Shown one piece after another: positions 43,506 to 52,815 of a DNA stretch of 64,000 nucleotides. Positions within the stretch are counted from its first letter, which is position 1, and every line of letters starts with the position of its first letter. The translations under genes were made by a program, and so were the position numbers. The stretch lies in assembly GCA_017381865.1 (NCBI GenBank), contig JAFOBJ010000092.1:1-64000 (forward strand), written 5' to 3'. The notes beneath the pieces were generated by a model. The model was not told the origin of the DNA, did not search any database, and worked only from the letters and a program-made list of their open reading frames with translations. Source of the DNA: Bacteroidales bacterium. Lineage in GTDB: Bacteria > Bacteroidota > Bacteroidia > Bacteroidales > F082.

Positions 43506-43877
43506 ATGACAATGGATGTAATCCAGAATTATAGCCACAGTCAGGAGAATAGTAATCGTATTCTCAAGAGAAATTTGTGGAAATTCTTCAAAATCCTGCG
43601 TGCTCAAGCAAATCCTATATATGGCATGCTTGAAGCCAGTCCTATTAATTTCGCTTGGATTACAATTATCGATAAATCCAATCTTACTAACTCCAAGCGT
43701 ATCCCAATCTCAAAATTCGTCGGCTCTCTGAAAAAAATGCCGTCAACGAGTAAATATTATCAGCTGAACATACTTGCTAACGAAATAATATACATCAACG
43801 AGCTCTCAATCGAAAATGTAAAGAGCGTTATTGCTGATGCTATAATCAAATATGAATCTAAGCAATCTCATTTATAA
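43506..43877 (+). CDS. Hypothetical small protein between riboswitch and surface genes
   Basis: The 123-residue frame has no signal peptide, membrane segment or motif that I recognise. It is basic in the first third (ILKRNLWKFFKILRAQ). The later part looks helical (IENVKSVIADAIIKYES). The position, 18 bp before the first lipoprotein gene and within the riboswitch-controlled transcript, favours a real gene. The long leader (180 nt after the aptamer) and the lack of known homologues argue for caution. Confidence 0.45.
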   Translation: MTMDVIQNYSHSQENSNRILKRNLWKFFKILRAQANPIYGMLEASPINFAWITIIDKSNLTNSKRIPISKFVGSLKKMPSTSKYYQLNILANEIIYINELSIENVKSVIADAIIKYESKQSHL

Positions 43878-43895
43878 ACATTAAAATCTAAAGTC

Positions 43896-45881
43896 ATGAA
43901 AAAAGTATTTACTCTTTTGATGCTTGCATTGGTCTGCGTATCAATGACTAATTGCAACAGAAAAATTAAAAATCAACTTGAAGAATTGGATGAACGCGTA
44001 ACAGCACTCGAAGAAATCGCTAAAAAAACAAATGCCGACATCGCTGCTTTGCAAAATATCGTCAATGCAATTCAGAATAATGTCTTTGTAACTGATGTGA
44101 TTAAGACATCTGATGGTTACACCATTCAATTCTCTGATGGCACGAGTGCAGTGATTTCTAACGGAAAAGACGGTTCTAATGCTCCTGTCATTTCTATCAG
44201 ACAAGACACCGACGGCAACTATTACTGGACTCTTGATGGCGAATGGCTCATCGTTGACGGAGAGAGAGTTCGCGCCAATGGCAAAGACGGTATAGACGGA
44301 ACTAATGGAACTAACGGACAAAATGCTATTACGCCTAAAGTGCGTATCAATCCTGATACTAAAGAATGGGAAATCTCTGTCGATGGTGGTAATGCATGGG
44401 AACCTACAGGCGTTATCGCTGAAGGTAAAGATGGTATTGACGGCACAAACGGAACAAATGGAACCAACGGTTCAACTCCTCAAATCTCTATCGCAAAAGA
44501 CGTTGACGGTAACTATTACTGGACACTCGACGGCGAATGGATTATCGTTAATGGTGCTAAAGTTCGCGCTAACGGCATGGACGGCGGTAGCGGTTCTAAT
44601 GGCATAGCTCCTCAAATCCGTGTCAACCTTGATACTTACGAATGGGAAGTATCAACAGACGGTGGTCTGACATGGACATCTACAGGCGTTAAGGCTCAAG
44701 GTAGCGATGGTGACTCTTTCTTCCAAAATGTCGATGCTTCAAACCCTGATTACGTCATCGTGACTATGGCTGACGGCAGTGTAATTCTCCTCGCTCGTTA
44801 CGATGCTTCGGCTCCAATGTTCATCATCGTAAATGCTCCTCAACTCGCACAGATAGAATATGGTAAGACTGTCGAATATACAGTTGAAACAGAAAATGTC
44901 GCTGAATATATCATCAATGCTCCTGAAGGATGGCGTGCGGATTATGCAAACAACACTCTCGCAATTACAGCTCCTGCAAAGGAATTATGTCACTTCGATA
45001 AAGAAGGAACAATCGCTATCACTGTCGTTTCTGAAGCTGGCAAGATGGCAATCGCGAAAGTTAAAGTCATGGCAGGCGAGTGGATTCAAGAAATGGAACT
45101 CAGAACCTTGACTTTCGAAGACGCTGACGCTAAATTCTCTCCATACGAATTGAGCTACTGCGGCGCATACATCAGCACATGGAGCGACCTCATCGCTGAA
45201 GACCAATATATGAGCAATCTTATTTACGACATGAGCGGCAGCGAACCTTATTATTGGTACGATGAAAACAATACCGAACTCCTTCACGCATTCCCATATA
45301 ATTACAACTCTTACGCTTATTGGGGCGGTGGTCAGGCTATTTCAAATTATGCTAATACTGATTATGAGACATACGGTGATTACAACAATCAGCTTACTGT
45401 CTATGGCGAGGAAGGCGCTGGCGGTCATAATGGTTCTGCAAACTTCTGCATGCACTTCGGTTATAAAGATAATTCTGGTTACAACTTCACAGAAGAACTG
45501 CCTTCTTTCATGTTTGGCGACGGCGTGGCTAGAGTCATCGACCATATTTATGTAAATAATTCTACTTATGCTTTAAACTGTTATATCAATGGCAATGGCT
45601 TGACCGATAACATAGGTGAAGATGATAAGGCTTGGATTATCGCTAGCGGTTACGATGAAAATGATGAATTAGTTTCAGAAGCAACATTCTATCTTGTCAA
45701 CGGTCCAGATAATGTCGTGATGGAATGGACAAAATGGGATTTGACTTCACTCGGAAAAGTATTGAGAGTTGAGTTTAATGTGGCAGGTACTAACGACAAC
45801 GGATATGGTTATTCACAACCAGCTTACTTCGCTTACGACGATGTCGCAGTTCAATTCCAAGGTGAAAAAGTCTTCAAATAA
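43896..45881 (+). CDS. Surface lipoprotein with DUF4988, collagen-like linkers and DUF4465
   Basis: The 661-residue protein has a signal peptide with lipobox-like MTNC (17-20). A short coiled coil follows (QLEELDERVTALEEIAKKT), then a DUF4988-type segment. A ~95-residue module (YYWTLDGEWLIVDGERVRAN, KDGIDGTNGTNG and EWEISVDGG blocks) is repeated two and a half times with collagen-like GXY stretches. The last ~260 residues match the DUF4465 pattern (TLTFEDAD, NFCMHFGY, FAYDDVAV). DUF4465-type lipoproteins often accompany BtuB/BtuG systems and may capture cobamides. That role is inferred from the locus. Confidence 0.8.
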   Translation: MKKVFTLLMLALVCVSMTNCNRKIKNQLEELDERVTALEEIAKKTNADIAALQNIVNAIQNNVFVTDVIKTSDGYTIQFSDGTSAVISNGKDGSNAPVISIRQDTDGNYYWTLDGEWLIVDGERVRANGKDGIDGTNGTNGQNAITPKVRINPDTKEWEISVDGGNAWEPTGVIAEGKDGIDGTNGTNGTNGSTPQISIAKDVDGNYYWTLDGEWIIVNGAKVRANGMDGGSGSNGIAPQIRVNLDTYEWEVSTDGGLTWTSTGVKAQGSDGDSFFQNVDASNPDYVIVTMADGSVILLARYDASAPMFIIVNAPQLAQIEYGKTVEYTVETENVAEYIINAPEGWRADYANNTLAITAPAKELCHFDKEGTIAITVVSEAGKMAIAKVKVMAGEWIQEMELRTLTFEDADAKFSPYELSYCGAYISTWSDLIAEDQYMSNLIYDMSGSEPYYWYDENNTELLHAFPYNYNSYAYWGGGQAISNYANTDYETYGDYNNQLTVYGEEGAGGHNGSANFCMHFGYKDNSGYNFTEELPSFMFGDGVARVIDHIYVNNSTYALNCYINGNGLTDNIGEDDKAWIIASGYDENDELVSEATFYLVNGPDNVVMEWTKWDLTSLGKVLRVEFNVAGTNDNGYGYSQPAYFAYDDVAVQFQGEKVFK

Positions 45882-45886
45882 TCAAG

Positions 45887-47599
45887 ATGAAAAGAATTTT
45901 TGAAAAATTATTGATACTCATATCTTGTGTTGCTCTCGCTGCTTGTAATATCAACGAGGAGTTCTTCGCTCCGAAAATTATCCTCGACAATGAAACTGGT
46001 ATTTATACAGTGAAATATGGTCGTGAGATAATCATAGAACCTACTTACGAGCATGCTGAGAATGCAACATTTTTATGGATGATAGATGGTGAAGTTATTG
46101 AGACTTCACCGTCATTGTCCTTCTCTCGAGAGGAAGTGGGTGAGTATTACGTCACTTTAAAAGTCACTACGGAATATGGCTCTGACGAGGAAGAGATTCG
46201 TATCGATGTGGTTGAATTGGAGATTCCAACGGTAAGCATCGCTGGCAATAAGAAAATGACTGTCACTCTTGAAACGGAAGTCGTCCTTAATGCTTCAGTT
46301 CGTGAGACTTCGCTTCCTACAAAAATTGTGTGGACTGTCAATGATGTAATCGTAGGTAATGAGCATAATTACATATTTAAAGCTAAAGAAATTGGAAACT
46401 ATATCGTCAAGGCGACTGCCAAAAACGAGGACGGTGCGCATAGCGATATGATTGAGATTGAAGTGGTAAATGCTGATGACCTTCCTTTTACTTGGGATTT
46501 TGAAAAGTATTCATATCATACTGTTAAAGGAAGAAAACTGCTCATCAAGCCTTTGCAGTCTAATGATATTTATGACGTGGAATATGCCTGGAATGTTTCA
46601 GAAATTTCAGAAATGACATCTACAGATTCTAAGTTTGTCTTCATATCTGATAAAGCTGGCGTGTATCATATCAATGCTGTAGCGACAAAAGATGATGGCG
46701 ACAATCCGATTAGCGTTACGAGAAATTTTGTCGTGACGGTTTATGATGAAAAAGAATTCTATCGTCCTAAAAACGGAGCTTCTCAAGCTGATTGGAACAA
46801 GGTCTTTGAATACACTCCTGCGCCGGGACAGTTTATCAATGAATTGAAAACCGGAGGCTTCGATGCTTCTCATAATAATCCAGAGGCTGCTATAACATAC
46901 GCAGAAGGTCGTCTTATCAACAACAACTGGATTTCATTAGGCGGTTTCGGTGGTTATGTCGTCGTCGGCTTCGACCATAGCATCAGCAATTCTCGTTCTT
47001 ACGATTTGGGAATTGTCGGCAATGCCTTCGACGGCTCGTCAGAACCTGGTGTTGTTTGGGTGATGCAAGACGAAAACGGCAACGGTTATCCTGACGACAC
47101 TTGGTATGAACTCGCTGGCTCTGAGACAGGAAAATTTGAGACTTACAGAGATTATGCCGTGACATATTATCGTCCTTCAGGAACGGGAATGCCGGTACAA
47201 TGGACTGACAATTACGGCAACAGTGGCGAGATAGATTACTTGGCTCAGTTCCACGACCAGGATTATTATTATCCTCTTTGGATTGGAAAGGACTCATATA
47301 CTTTGAAAGGAACACGACTCGAAGCTCGCAACTACGACCAGTCTGGCAACGGCTCTTATTGGGTGCAGCCTCATTACGATTGGGGATATGTCGATAACTT
47401 CAGTCCGACAGATTTCAACTCATCAGACAAGGCAAACCTTTTCAAAATCTCTAATGCCATCGACTTTGAAGGCAATCCTGTTAATCTGAGTCACATCGAC
47501 TTCGTGAAAGTGCAATGCGCTCTCAATGCCAAAAGCGGCTGGCTCGGAGAACTCTCCACAGAAGTATGCGGTTTCTATGATAGTAGTTTGAAAAGATAA
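45887..47599 (+). CDS. PKD-domain surface lipoprotein of the B12 locus
   Basis: The 570-residue protein has a signal peptide with lipobox LAAC (17-20). Two or three PKD/Ig-like domains follow in tandem (~residues 30-290, with EVGEYYVTLKVTTEYGSDEE and EIGNYIVKATAKNEDG as markers). The C-terminal ~270 residues form a domain with GGFGGYVVVGFDHSI, DENGNGYPDDTWYELAGSE and IDFVKVQCALNAKSGWLGE. Proteins of this layout are common in Bacteroidetes cobalamin loci. It lies 5 bp after the DUF4465 protein and 3 bp before the propeller gene. A surface B12-capture role is likely but not proven. Confidence 0.8.
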   Translation: MKRIFEKLLILISCVALAACNINEEFFAPKIILDNETGIYTVKYGREIIIEPTYEHAENATFLWMIDGEVIETSPSLSFSREEVGEYYVTLKVTTEYGSDEEEIRIDVVELEIPTVSIAGNKKMTVTLETEVVLNASVRETSLPTKIVWTVNDVIVGNEHNYIFKAKEIGNYIVKATAKNEDGAHSDMIEIEVVNADDLPFTWDFEKYSYHTVKGRKLLIKPLQSNDIYDVEYAWNVSEISEMTSTDSKFVFISDKAGVYHINAVATKDDGDNPISVTRNFVVTVYDEKEFYRPKNGASQADWNKVFEYTPAPGQFINELKTGGFDASHNNPEAAITYAEGRLINNNWISLGGFGGYVVVGFDHSISNSRSYDLGIVGNAFDGSSEPGVVWVMQDENGNGYPDDTWYELAGSETGKFETYRDYAVTYYRPSGTGMPVQWTDNYGNSGEIDYLAQFHDQDYYYPLWIGKDSYTLKGTRLEARNYDQSGNGSYWVQPHYDWGYVDNFSPTDFNSSDKANLFKISNAIDFEGNPVNLSHIDFVKVQCALNAKSGWLGELSTEVCGFYDSSLKR

Positions 47600-47602
47600 A
47601 TT

Positions 47603-48727
47603 ATGGGAAAGTCAATGTTTTTTAAGTCACCGAGTCGCCGAGTCGCCGAGTCACCAAGAAGATTAGTTATCTTAGTGTCTTGGTGTCTTAGTGTCTTGGT
47701 GTCTCTTACCTCCTGCATGGAATGGGATTACGGCCTCGAAGAAAACTTCGACACTTCGGCATCTGGCGAGGGTTTGTTTATCTGTAATGAAGGTAATTTC
47801 CAATATGGAAATGCGACATTGTCATATTATAATCCTGAGACGAAAGAGATACAAAACGAGGTGTTCTATCGTGCCAATGCGATGAAACTCGGCGATGTGG
47901 CGCAGTCGATGGTGATACGAGACGGCATCGGCTGGGTCGTCGTCAATAATTCTCATGTGATTTTTGCAATAGACATCAATACATTTAAAGAAGTAGGTCG
48001 CATCACGAATCTTACTTCGCCACGTTATATTCATTTCATTTCTGACGAAAAAGCCTACGTCACGCAGATTTGGGACAACCGTATCTTCATCGTGAATCCG
48101 AAACGTTACGAGATTACGGGTTATATCGACATCCCTAATATGACGATGGAAAGCGGCTCGACAGAGCAGATGGTTCAATACGGAAAATATGTTTACGTCA
48201 ATTGCTGGTCATATCAGAATCGTATATTGAAGATTGACAGCGAGACTGATGAAGTCGTAGATGAACTGATAGTCGGTATCCAGCCGACATCTCTTGTGAT
48301 GGATTGTAACAATAAGTTATGGACAGTGACCGACGGCGGTTATGAAGGCTCGCCTTACGGACATGAGGCTCCGTCATTATATCGTATCGACGCTGAGACT
48401 TTCACTATTGAGAAACAATTTAAATTTAAGTTCGGGGACGCGCCTTCTGAGGTGCAACTCAACGGAAAGAAAGACAAACTATATTGGATTAACGACGACA
48501 TCTGGGAGATGGATGTCACGGCAGAACGTGTTCCGGTGCGACCATTCTTGCCTTATAACGAAACTATATATTACGGATTGACGGTATGTCCGCGCACTGG
48601 GGATGTATATGTCGCCGATGCTATCGACTACGTTCAGCAGGGAATGATTTATCGTTATTCAAAAGATAGAAAATTGATAGACGAGTTTTATGTAGGAATT
48701 ATTCCTGGAGCTTTTTGTTGGAAATAA
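47603..48727 (+). CDS. btuG: BtuG-like beta-propeller surface lipoprotein
   Basis: The 374-residue protein has a lipobox LTSC (residues 35-38), then YncE-type beta-propeller repeats (SMVIRDGIGWVVVNNSHVIF, YVTQIWDNRIFIVNPKRYEI, YVNCWSYQNRILKIDSETDE). In Bacteroides, BtuG forms a lid on BtuB and binds B12 very tightly. The next gene here is a BtuB-like receptor, 1 bp away. The signal peptide (SPSRRVAESPRRLVILVSW...) is encoded by an inverted copy of the spacer word repeat at 47630-47703. No other in-frame start would keep a signal peptide. Confidence 0.82.
   Translation: MGKSMFFKSPSRRVAESPRRLVILVSWCLSVLVSLTSCMEWDYGLEENFDTSASGEGLFICNEGNFQYGNATLSYYNPETKEIQNEVFYRANAMKLGDVAQSMVIRDGIGWVVVNNSHVIFAIDINTFKEVGRITNLTSPRYIHFISDEKAYVTQIWDNRIFIVNPKRYEITGYIDIPNMTMESGSTEQMVQYGKYVYVNCWSYQNRILKIDSETDEVVDELIVGIQPTSLVMDCNNKLWTVTDGGYEGSPYGHEAPSLYRIDAETFTIEKQFKFKFGDAPSEVQLNGKKDKLYWINDDIWEMDVTAERVPVRPFLPYNETIYYGLTVCPRTGDVYVADAIDYVQQGMIYRYSKDRKLIDEFYVGIIPGAFCWK
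47630..47703 (+). repeat. Word repeat recruited as signal-peptide coding sequence
   Basis: CACCGAGTCGCCGAGTCGCC words (47630-47659) are followed by the complementary CTTAGTGTCTTGGTGTCT words (47671-47703), with AGATTAGTTAT between. The same words occur in spacers at 43055-43092 and 50836-50870. Here they encode residues ~10-34 of the BtuG-like protein. Confidence 0.85.
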
Positions 48728-48728
48728 A

Positions 48729-50789
48729 ATGAGAGAAATGAAGAAACTACACCTTATATTAATATTAATACTTATATTATCGTCTGTTTTTGCGAATGCA
48801 CAAGAGAATGACGACATCAGATGGTATCTCAATCTTCCTGAAATATCAATTTACGCTGAGCGTCCGATTAAAGAAATCGGTGTGCAGCAGACCAAGATGG
48901 ATTCCATCGTTTTGAAAGAAAACATAGCTCTTTCGGTAGCTGATGTGCTTACATTCAACTCTTCTATTTTTGTCAAGAATTATGGTCGCGCTACATTGTC
49001 GACGGTGTCTTTCCGTGGAACATCGGCATCGCATACGCAGGTGTCGTGGAACGGAATGAAAATCAACAATCCTATGCTTGGCATGACCGACTTCTCAATG
49101 ATACCGTCATATTTCATCGACGACGCTACTCTGTTGCATGGAACTTCTTCAGTCAATGAGACAGGAGGAGGACTTGGTGGTTCGATACAACTCTCGACAA
49201 AACCAGCGAAAGAAGACGGCTTCGGATTGCAATATATTCAAGGTGTCGGTTCGTTCAAAACATTCGATGAGTTTTTAAGATTGACTTACGGCAATGAACA
49301 CTGGCAGACCTCGACGCGTGTGGTTTATTCGTCATCACCGAACGATTTCGAATATCGTAATCATGACAAGAAGGAAAATGTCTATGATGAAAATATGAAT
49401 ATCATCGACCAATATTATCCTATTGAAAGAAATAGGAGCGGAGCGTTCAAGGATTTTCATTTCCTGCAAGAAGCATATTATAACACAATGAAAGGTGATA
49501 GGTTTGGATTTAACGCTTGGTATATAAATTCTAACAGAGAACTTCCGATGCTTACCGTCGACTATGGCGATGACACGTATTTTGAAAACCGACAAAGAGA
49601 AAACACTTTACGTTCAGTGATGTCGTGGGACCATGTCAGAGAAAACTGGAAGATGGGAGCGAAGGCTGGTTATATTCATACCAAGATGAATTACGACTAC
49701 AAACGCGATTTAGGCAATGGAATCATGGCGCACATGACGCAGTCGAGGAGTAAGATAAATACGTTTTACGGACAAGCGGAAGGTGAATATTATATCGGTA
49801 AGAAATGGCTTTTTACTGTTAATGTCGCGGTGCATCAGCATTTTGTTGAGAGTCGTGACAAAAGCGTCATGCTTCAAGATGGAAACGAAGGAACGGTAGG
49901 TTATCATAAAGCACGTATCGAACTGACCAATTCTGCATCTATCAAATGGCGTCCTGTTGACCGTCTCGGAATGTCGGTAGTCATTAGAGAAGAGATGTTC
50001 GGCAACGAATGGACTCCAATTATTCCTGCTTTCTTCATCGACGGTGTCATCTCTAAAAAAGGCGATGTGGTGGCTAAGGCTTCCGTCTCGCGTAACTATC
50101 GTTTTCCTTCACTCAACGACTTATATTTTATGCCAGGCGGCAATCCCGACTTGAAAAAGGAAATCGGCTGGACTTACGATGCTGGATTTTCTTTCGCATT
50201 GGGTAGGGAAGGCGTTTATTCGCTGAGCGGCTCTGCCAACTGGTTCGAGTCTTTTATTAACGATTGGATTATATGGCTGCCGACGACAAAAGGATTTTTC
50301 TCGCCAGATAATATCAAAGACGTTCATGCTTACGGCATCGAAATGAAAGGCGATTTGGAAGTAATATTGTCTAAAGAGTGGAAACTTGGTCTCAACGGAA
50401 CATTGTCGTGGACACCATCAATCAATGAAGGCGAGCCTCGTTCTCCGGCAGATAAATCAGTAGGGAAGCAGCTGCCTTATGTTCCAGAATATTCATCGAC
50501 AGTGACTGGACGCTTGTCGTGGAAAAGCTGGTCGTTTCTTTATAAATGGTGTTATTATTCAGAACGATTTACAATGTCGTCGAACGATATAACTTTGACA
50601 GGCAAGCTTCCTGAATATTTCATGAGTAATATTGCTTTGGAAAAAATAATCTCGTGTAAATGGGCTGATTTTTCCATCAAAGGAGCGATTAATAATCTCT
50701 TTAACGAAGAATATCTCTCGGTCTTATCGCGACCGATGCCTGGAATCAATTTTGAGATATTTTTAGGAATCACGCCGAAATTTAATTAG
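48729..50789 (+). CDS. btuB: TonB-dependent outer-membrane receptor, BtuB-like
   Basis: The 686-residue protein has a signal peptide (ending FANAQ). A candidate TonB box follows at the mature N terminus (LPEISIYAER), then a plug domain (~60-180, SVSFRGTSASHTQVSWNGMK, GGLGGSIQLST). A 22-strand barrel ends in aromatic-rich NFEIFLGITPKFN. Placement behind a cobalamin riboswitch and BtuG-like gene supports B12 or cobamide import. ATG 48738 (MKKLHLIL) is an equally good start. Confidence 0.9.
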   Translation: MREMKKLHLILILILILSSVFANAQENDDIRWYLNLPEISIYAERPIKEIGVQQTKMDSIVLKENIALSVADVLTFNSSIFVKNYGRATLSTVSFRGTSASHTQVSWNGMKINNPMLGMTDFSMIPSYFIDDATLLHGTSSVNETGGGLGGSIQLSTKPAKEDGFGLQYIQGVGSFKTFDEFLRLTYGNEHWQTSTRVVYSSSPNDFEYRNHDKKENVYDENMNIIDQYYPIERNRSGAFKDFHFLQEAYYNTMKGDRFGFNAWYINSNRELPMLTVDYGDDTYFENRQRENTLRSVMSWDHVRENWKMGAKAGYIHTKMNYDYKRDLGNGIMAHMTQSRSKINTFYGQAEGEYYIGKKWLFTVNVAVHQHFVESRDKSVMLQDGNEGTVGYHKARIELTNSASIKWRPVDRLGMSVVIREEMFGNEWTPIIPAFFIDGVISKKGDVVAKASVSRNYRFPSLNDLYFMPGGNPDLKKEIGWTYDAGFSFALGREGVYSLSGSANWFESFINDWIIWLPTTKGFFSPDNIKDVHAYGIEMKGDLEVILSKEWKLGLNGTLSWTPSINEGEPRSPADKSVGKQLPYVPEYSSTVTGRLSWKSWSFLYKWCYYSERFTMSSNDITLTGKLPEYFMSNIALEKIISCKWADFSIKGAINNLFNEEYLSVLSRPMPGINFEIFLGITPKFN

Positions 50790-50868
50790 AACTCTGAACT
50801 CAGAACTCAGAACTCTGACTTATAGACTTATAGACTCATAGACTCGGTGTCTCGGTGTCTCGGTGACT
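50790..50868. repeat. Word-repeat tract after btuB
   Basis: AACTCAGAACTCTGA-type words run into TATAGACTCATAGACTC and then GGTGTCTCGGTGTCTCGG. They are noncoding and belong to the same families as 43055-43092. Confidence 0.75.
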
Positions 50869-50907
50869 AAAAAAAATCCCGACTCATTTCTGAATCGGGA
50901 TTTTTTT
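50869..50907. terminator. Bidirectional terminator between btuB and tsf
   Basis: AAAAAAAATCCCGA (50869-50882) is complementary to TCGGGATTTTTTT (50895-50907). It serves both convergent transcripts. Confidence 0.9.
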
Positions 50908-50938
50908 ATCTTTAGCCAAAAGCTAAAAGTTTAATATC

Positions 50939-51934
50939 TTATCCTAATTTTACGCGGTTGAAAGCTGTAACTGTAGCTTCTTTATCACCAGCTTGGATAT
51001 ATTCGCGGACTGTTTTAGGGTCAGCGATGAGTGATACTTGGTCGAGTAAGCAGTTTTCTTTGAAGAATTTAGCGAGGCGGCCTTTAGCAATGTTTTCGAG
51101 CATTGTTGTGTTGAGGTTGCCAGCTTTTTCTGCAGCGACTTGTTCTTTAATTTCGCGAGCTTTAGCAGCGTCTTCTTCTGTGATCCAACCTTTAGCCATG
51201 TTTGAGTTGATGTGGTCATCACTGTCAACGTGAGCTGGGTTGATACCTGCTTTTCTCAATGCAGCTTCAACAGCCTTTTGAATTTGCTCTTGCTTTGTCT
51301 TTTCGATAGCGACTTTGTATTCGTTATCTTTTGTTTCTTGTGGAACGTCGTTTTCATCGATAGCGACTGGATCCATAGCAGCGATTTGGAGAGCAACTTC
51401 GTGAGCTACTTCATTGATGCCTTCGAATGATTTGTTGAAAGCAACGATTGTAGCGAGGCGGTTACCTTGGTGGTTGTAGTTAGTAACGAATTCACCTTCA
51501 ACAGCGAAATATTTACCAACTTGAACTTTTTCACCAGTTTTAGCTGTGAGGTCAGTAACGATAGCTTCAAGTGTCATGCCGTTGATTGTAGCAGCGTTGA
51601 GAGCTTCGATATCTTTGATTCTGTTTTCTATTGCGAAGTCGAGGAGTTGTTTTGTTGTACCAACGAAGTCAGCGTTAGCACCAACGAAGTCTGTTTCGCA
51701 GTTTAACATAATAACAGCAGCGAATTTGTGATCTTCAGTTGCTTTAGAGATTACGCAACCTTCAGTAGCTTCGCGGTCAGCTCTTTTCATAGCGATTTTT
51801 TGACCTTTTTGACGGAGGTAATCGATAGCAGCTTTTTGATCGCCGTTGCATTCTACGAGAGCTTTTTTGCAATCCATCATGCCGGCGCCTGTTATTTGTC
51901 TAAGTTCGTTAACTTGAGCAGCTGTAATGTTCAT
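50939..51934 (-). CDS. tsf: Translation elongation factor Ts
   Basis: The 331-residue guanine nucleotide exchange factor for EF-Tu has the N-terminal UBA-like domain (VNELRQITGAGMMDCKKAL). The TDFV core contact follows (LNCETDFVGANADF), then two dimerisation subdomains. Length is normal for Bacteroidetes, which have an extended form. It is last in the minus-strand run rplM-rpsI-rpsB-tsf. Confidence 0.96.
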   Translation of the reverse strand: MNITAAQVNELRQITGAGMMDCKKALVECNGDQKAAIDYLRQKGQKIAMKRADREATEGCVISKATEDHKFAAVIMLNCETDFVGANADFVGTTKQLLDFAIENRIKDIEALNAATINGMTLEAIVTDLTAKTGEKVQVGKYFAVEGEFVTNYNHQGNRLATIVAFNKSFEGINEVAHEVALQIAAMDPVAIDENDVPQETKDNEYKVAIEKTKQEQIQKAVEAALRKAGINPAHVDSDDHINSNMAKGWITEEDAAKAREIKEQVAAEKAGNLNTTMLENIAKGRLAKFFKENCLLDQVSLIADPKTVREYIQAGDKEATVTAFNRVKLG

Positions 51935-51957
51935 AATAAATTGTGTTTAAGATTTAT

Positions 51958-52779
51958 TTATTTTTTGTTAACGGCTTTACGAGGTCTTCTTGGACGTTTT
52001 TCTTCTTTTTCTTCGTCTTCGCCTTTGTTTTCCATTACGTTTTCATCGTCGATCATTTCATCTTCAATGATGTCTTCTTTATCGCGTGAATTTTTACGTT
52101 CTGTCAAACCTTCTTCGATAGCTTCAACCATCTTGCTAACAATAAGTTCGATTGATTTTGAAGCGTCGTCGTTTGCTGGGATTGGGAAGTCGATGAGGTT
52201 AGGGTTTGAGTTTGTATCAACGATAGCGAAAGTAGGGATGTTAAGTTTTCTAGCTTCTGCTATAGCGATATGTTCTTTAATAACGTCAACAACGAAAACT
52301 GCGCTTGGGAGACGGCTGAGGTCAGCGATACTACCTAAGTTCTTGTTTAATTTTTCGCGTTCGCGTTCGATTTGTAATCTTTCGCGTTTTGAAAGGTTGT
52401 TGAATGCGCTGCTTGCCATCATCTTGTCGATGCTAACCATTTTGCGAACAGCTTTACGGATTGTTGAGAAGTTGGTAAGCATACCACCTGGCCAACGTTC
52501 TGTAACGTAAGGCATGTTAACTTTCTTTACGAGTTCAGCAACGATGTCTTTAGCTTGTTTTTTTGTAGCAACGAAGAGGATCTTTTTGCCTGATCTTGCT
52601 AATTGACGTACTGCATTAGCTGCTTCGTCAATTTTGGCTTGTGTTTTATACAAGTCTATAATATGGATACCATTACGTTCCATGAAGATGTAAGGAGCCA
52701 TGTTTGGATTCCACTTTCTTCTTAAGTGTCCAAAGTGACAACCTGCATCTAATAATTGTTCGAATGTTACTTGTGTCAT
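51958..52779 (-). CDS. rpsB: 30S ribosomal protein S2
   Basis: The 273-residue protein opens with the S2 signature LLDAGCHFGHLRRKWNPNM. The blocks FVATKKQAKDIV, YVTERWPGGMLTNF and FAIVDTNSNP follow. The last ~45 residues are a charged Glu/Asp/Lys/Arg extension, common in this phylum. It is preceded by a hairpin leader at 52816-52848 and followed by tsf after 23 bp. Confidence 0.97.
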   Translation of the reverse strand: MTQVTFEQLLDAGCHFGHLRRKWNPNMAPYIFMERNGIHIIDLYKTQAKIDEAANAVRQLARSGKKILFVATKKQAKDIVAELVKKVNMPYVTERWPGGMLTNFSTIRKAVRKMVSIDKMMASSAFNNLSKRERLQIEREREKLNKNLGSIADLSRLPSAVFVVDVIKEHIAIAEARKLNIPTFAIVDTNSNPNLIDFPIPANDDASKSIELIVSKMVEAIEEGLTERKNSRDKEDIIEDEMIDDENVMENKGEDEEKEEKRPRRPRKAVNKK

Positions 52780-52815
52780 GTGTTAATTTTTTAAAATGTT
52801 TACTTTCACTGATGC

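Noticed and set aside
43404..43607. 67-codon minus-strand frame after the riboswitch
   Set aside because: It has no promoter or start context and overlaps the plus-strand unknown gene; coding status could not be supported.
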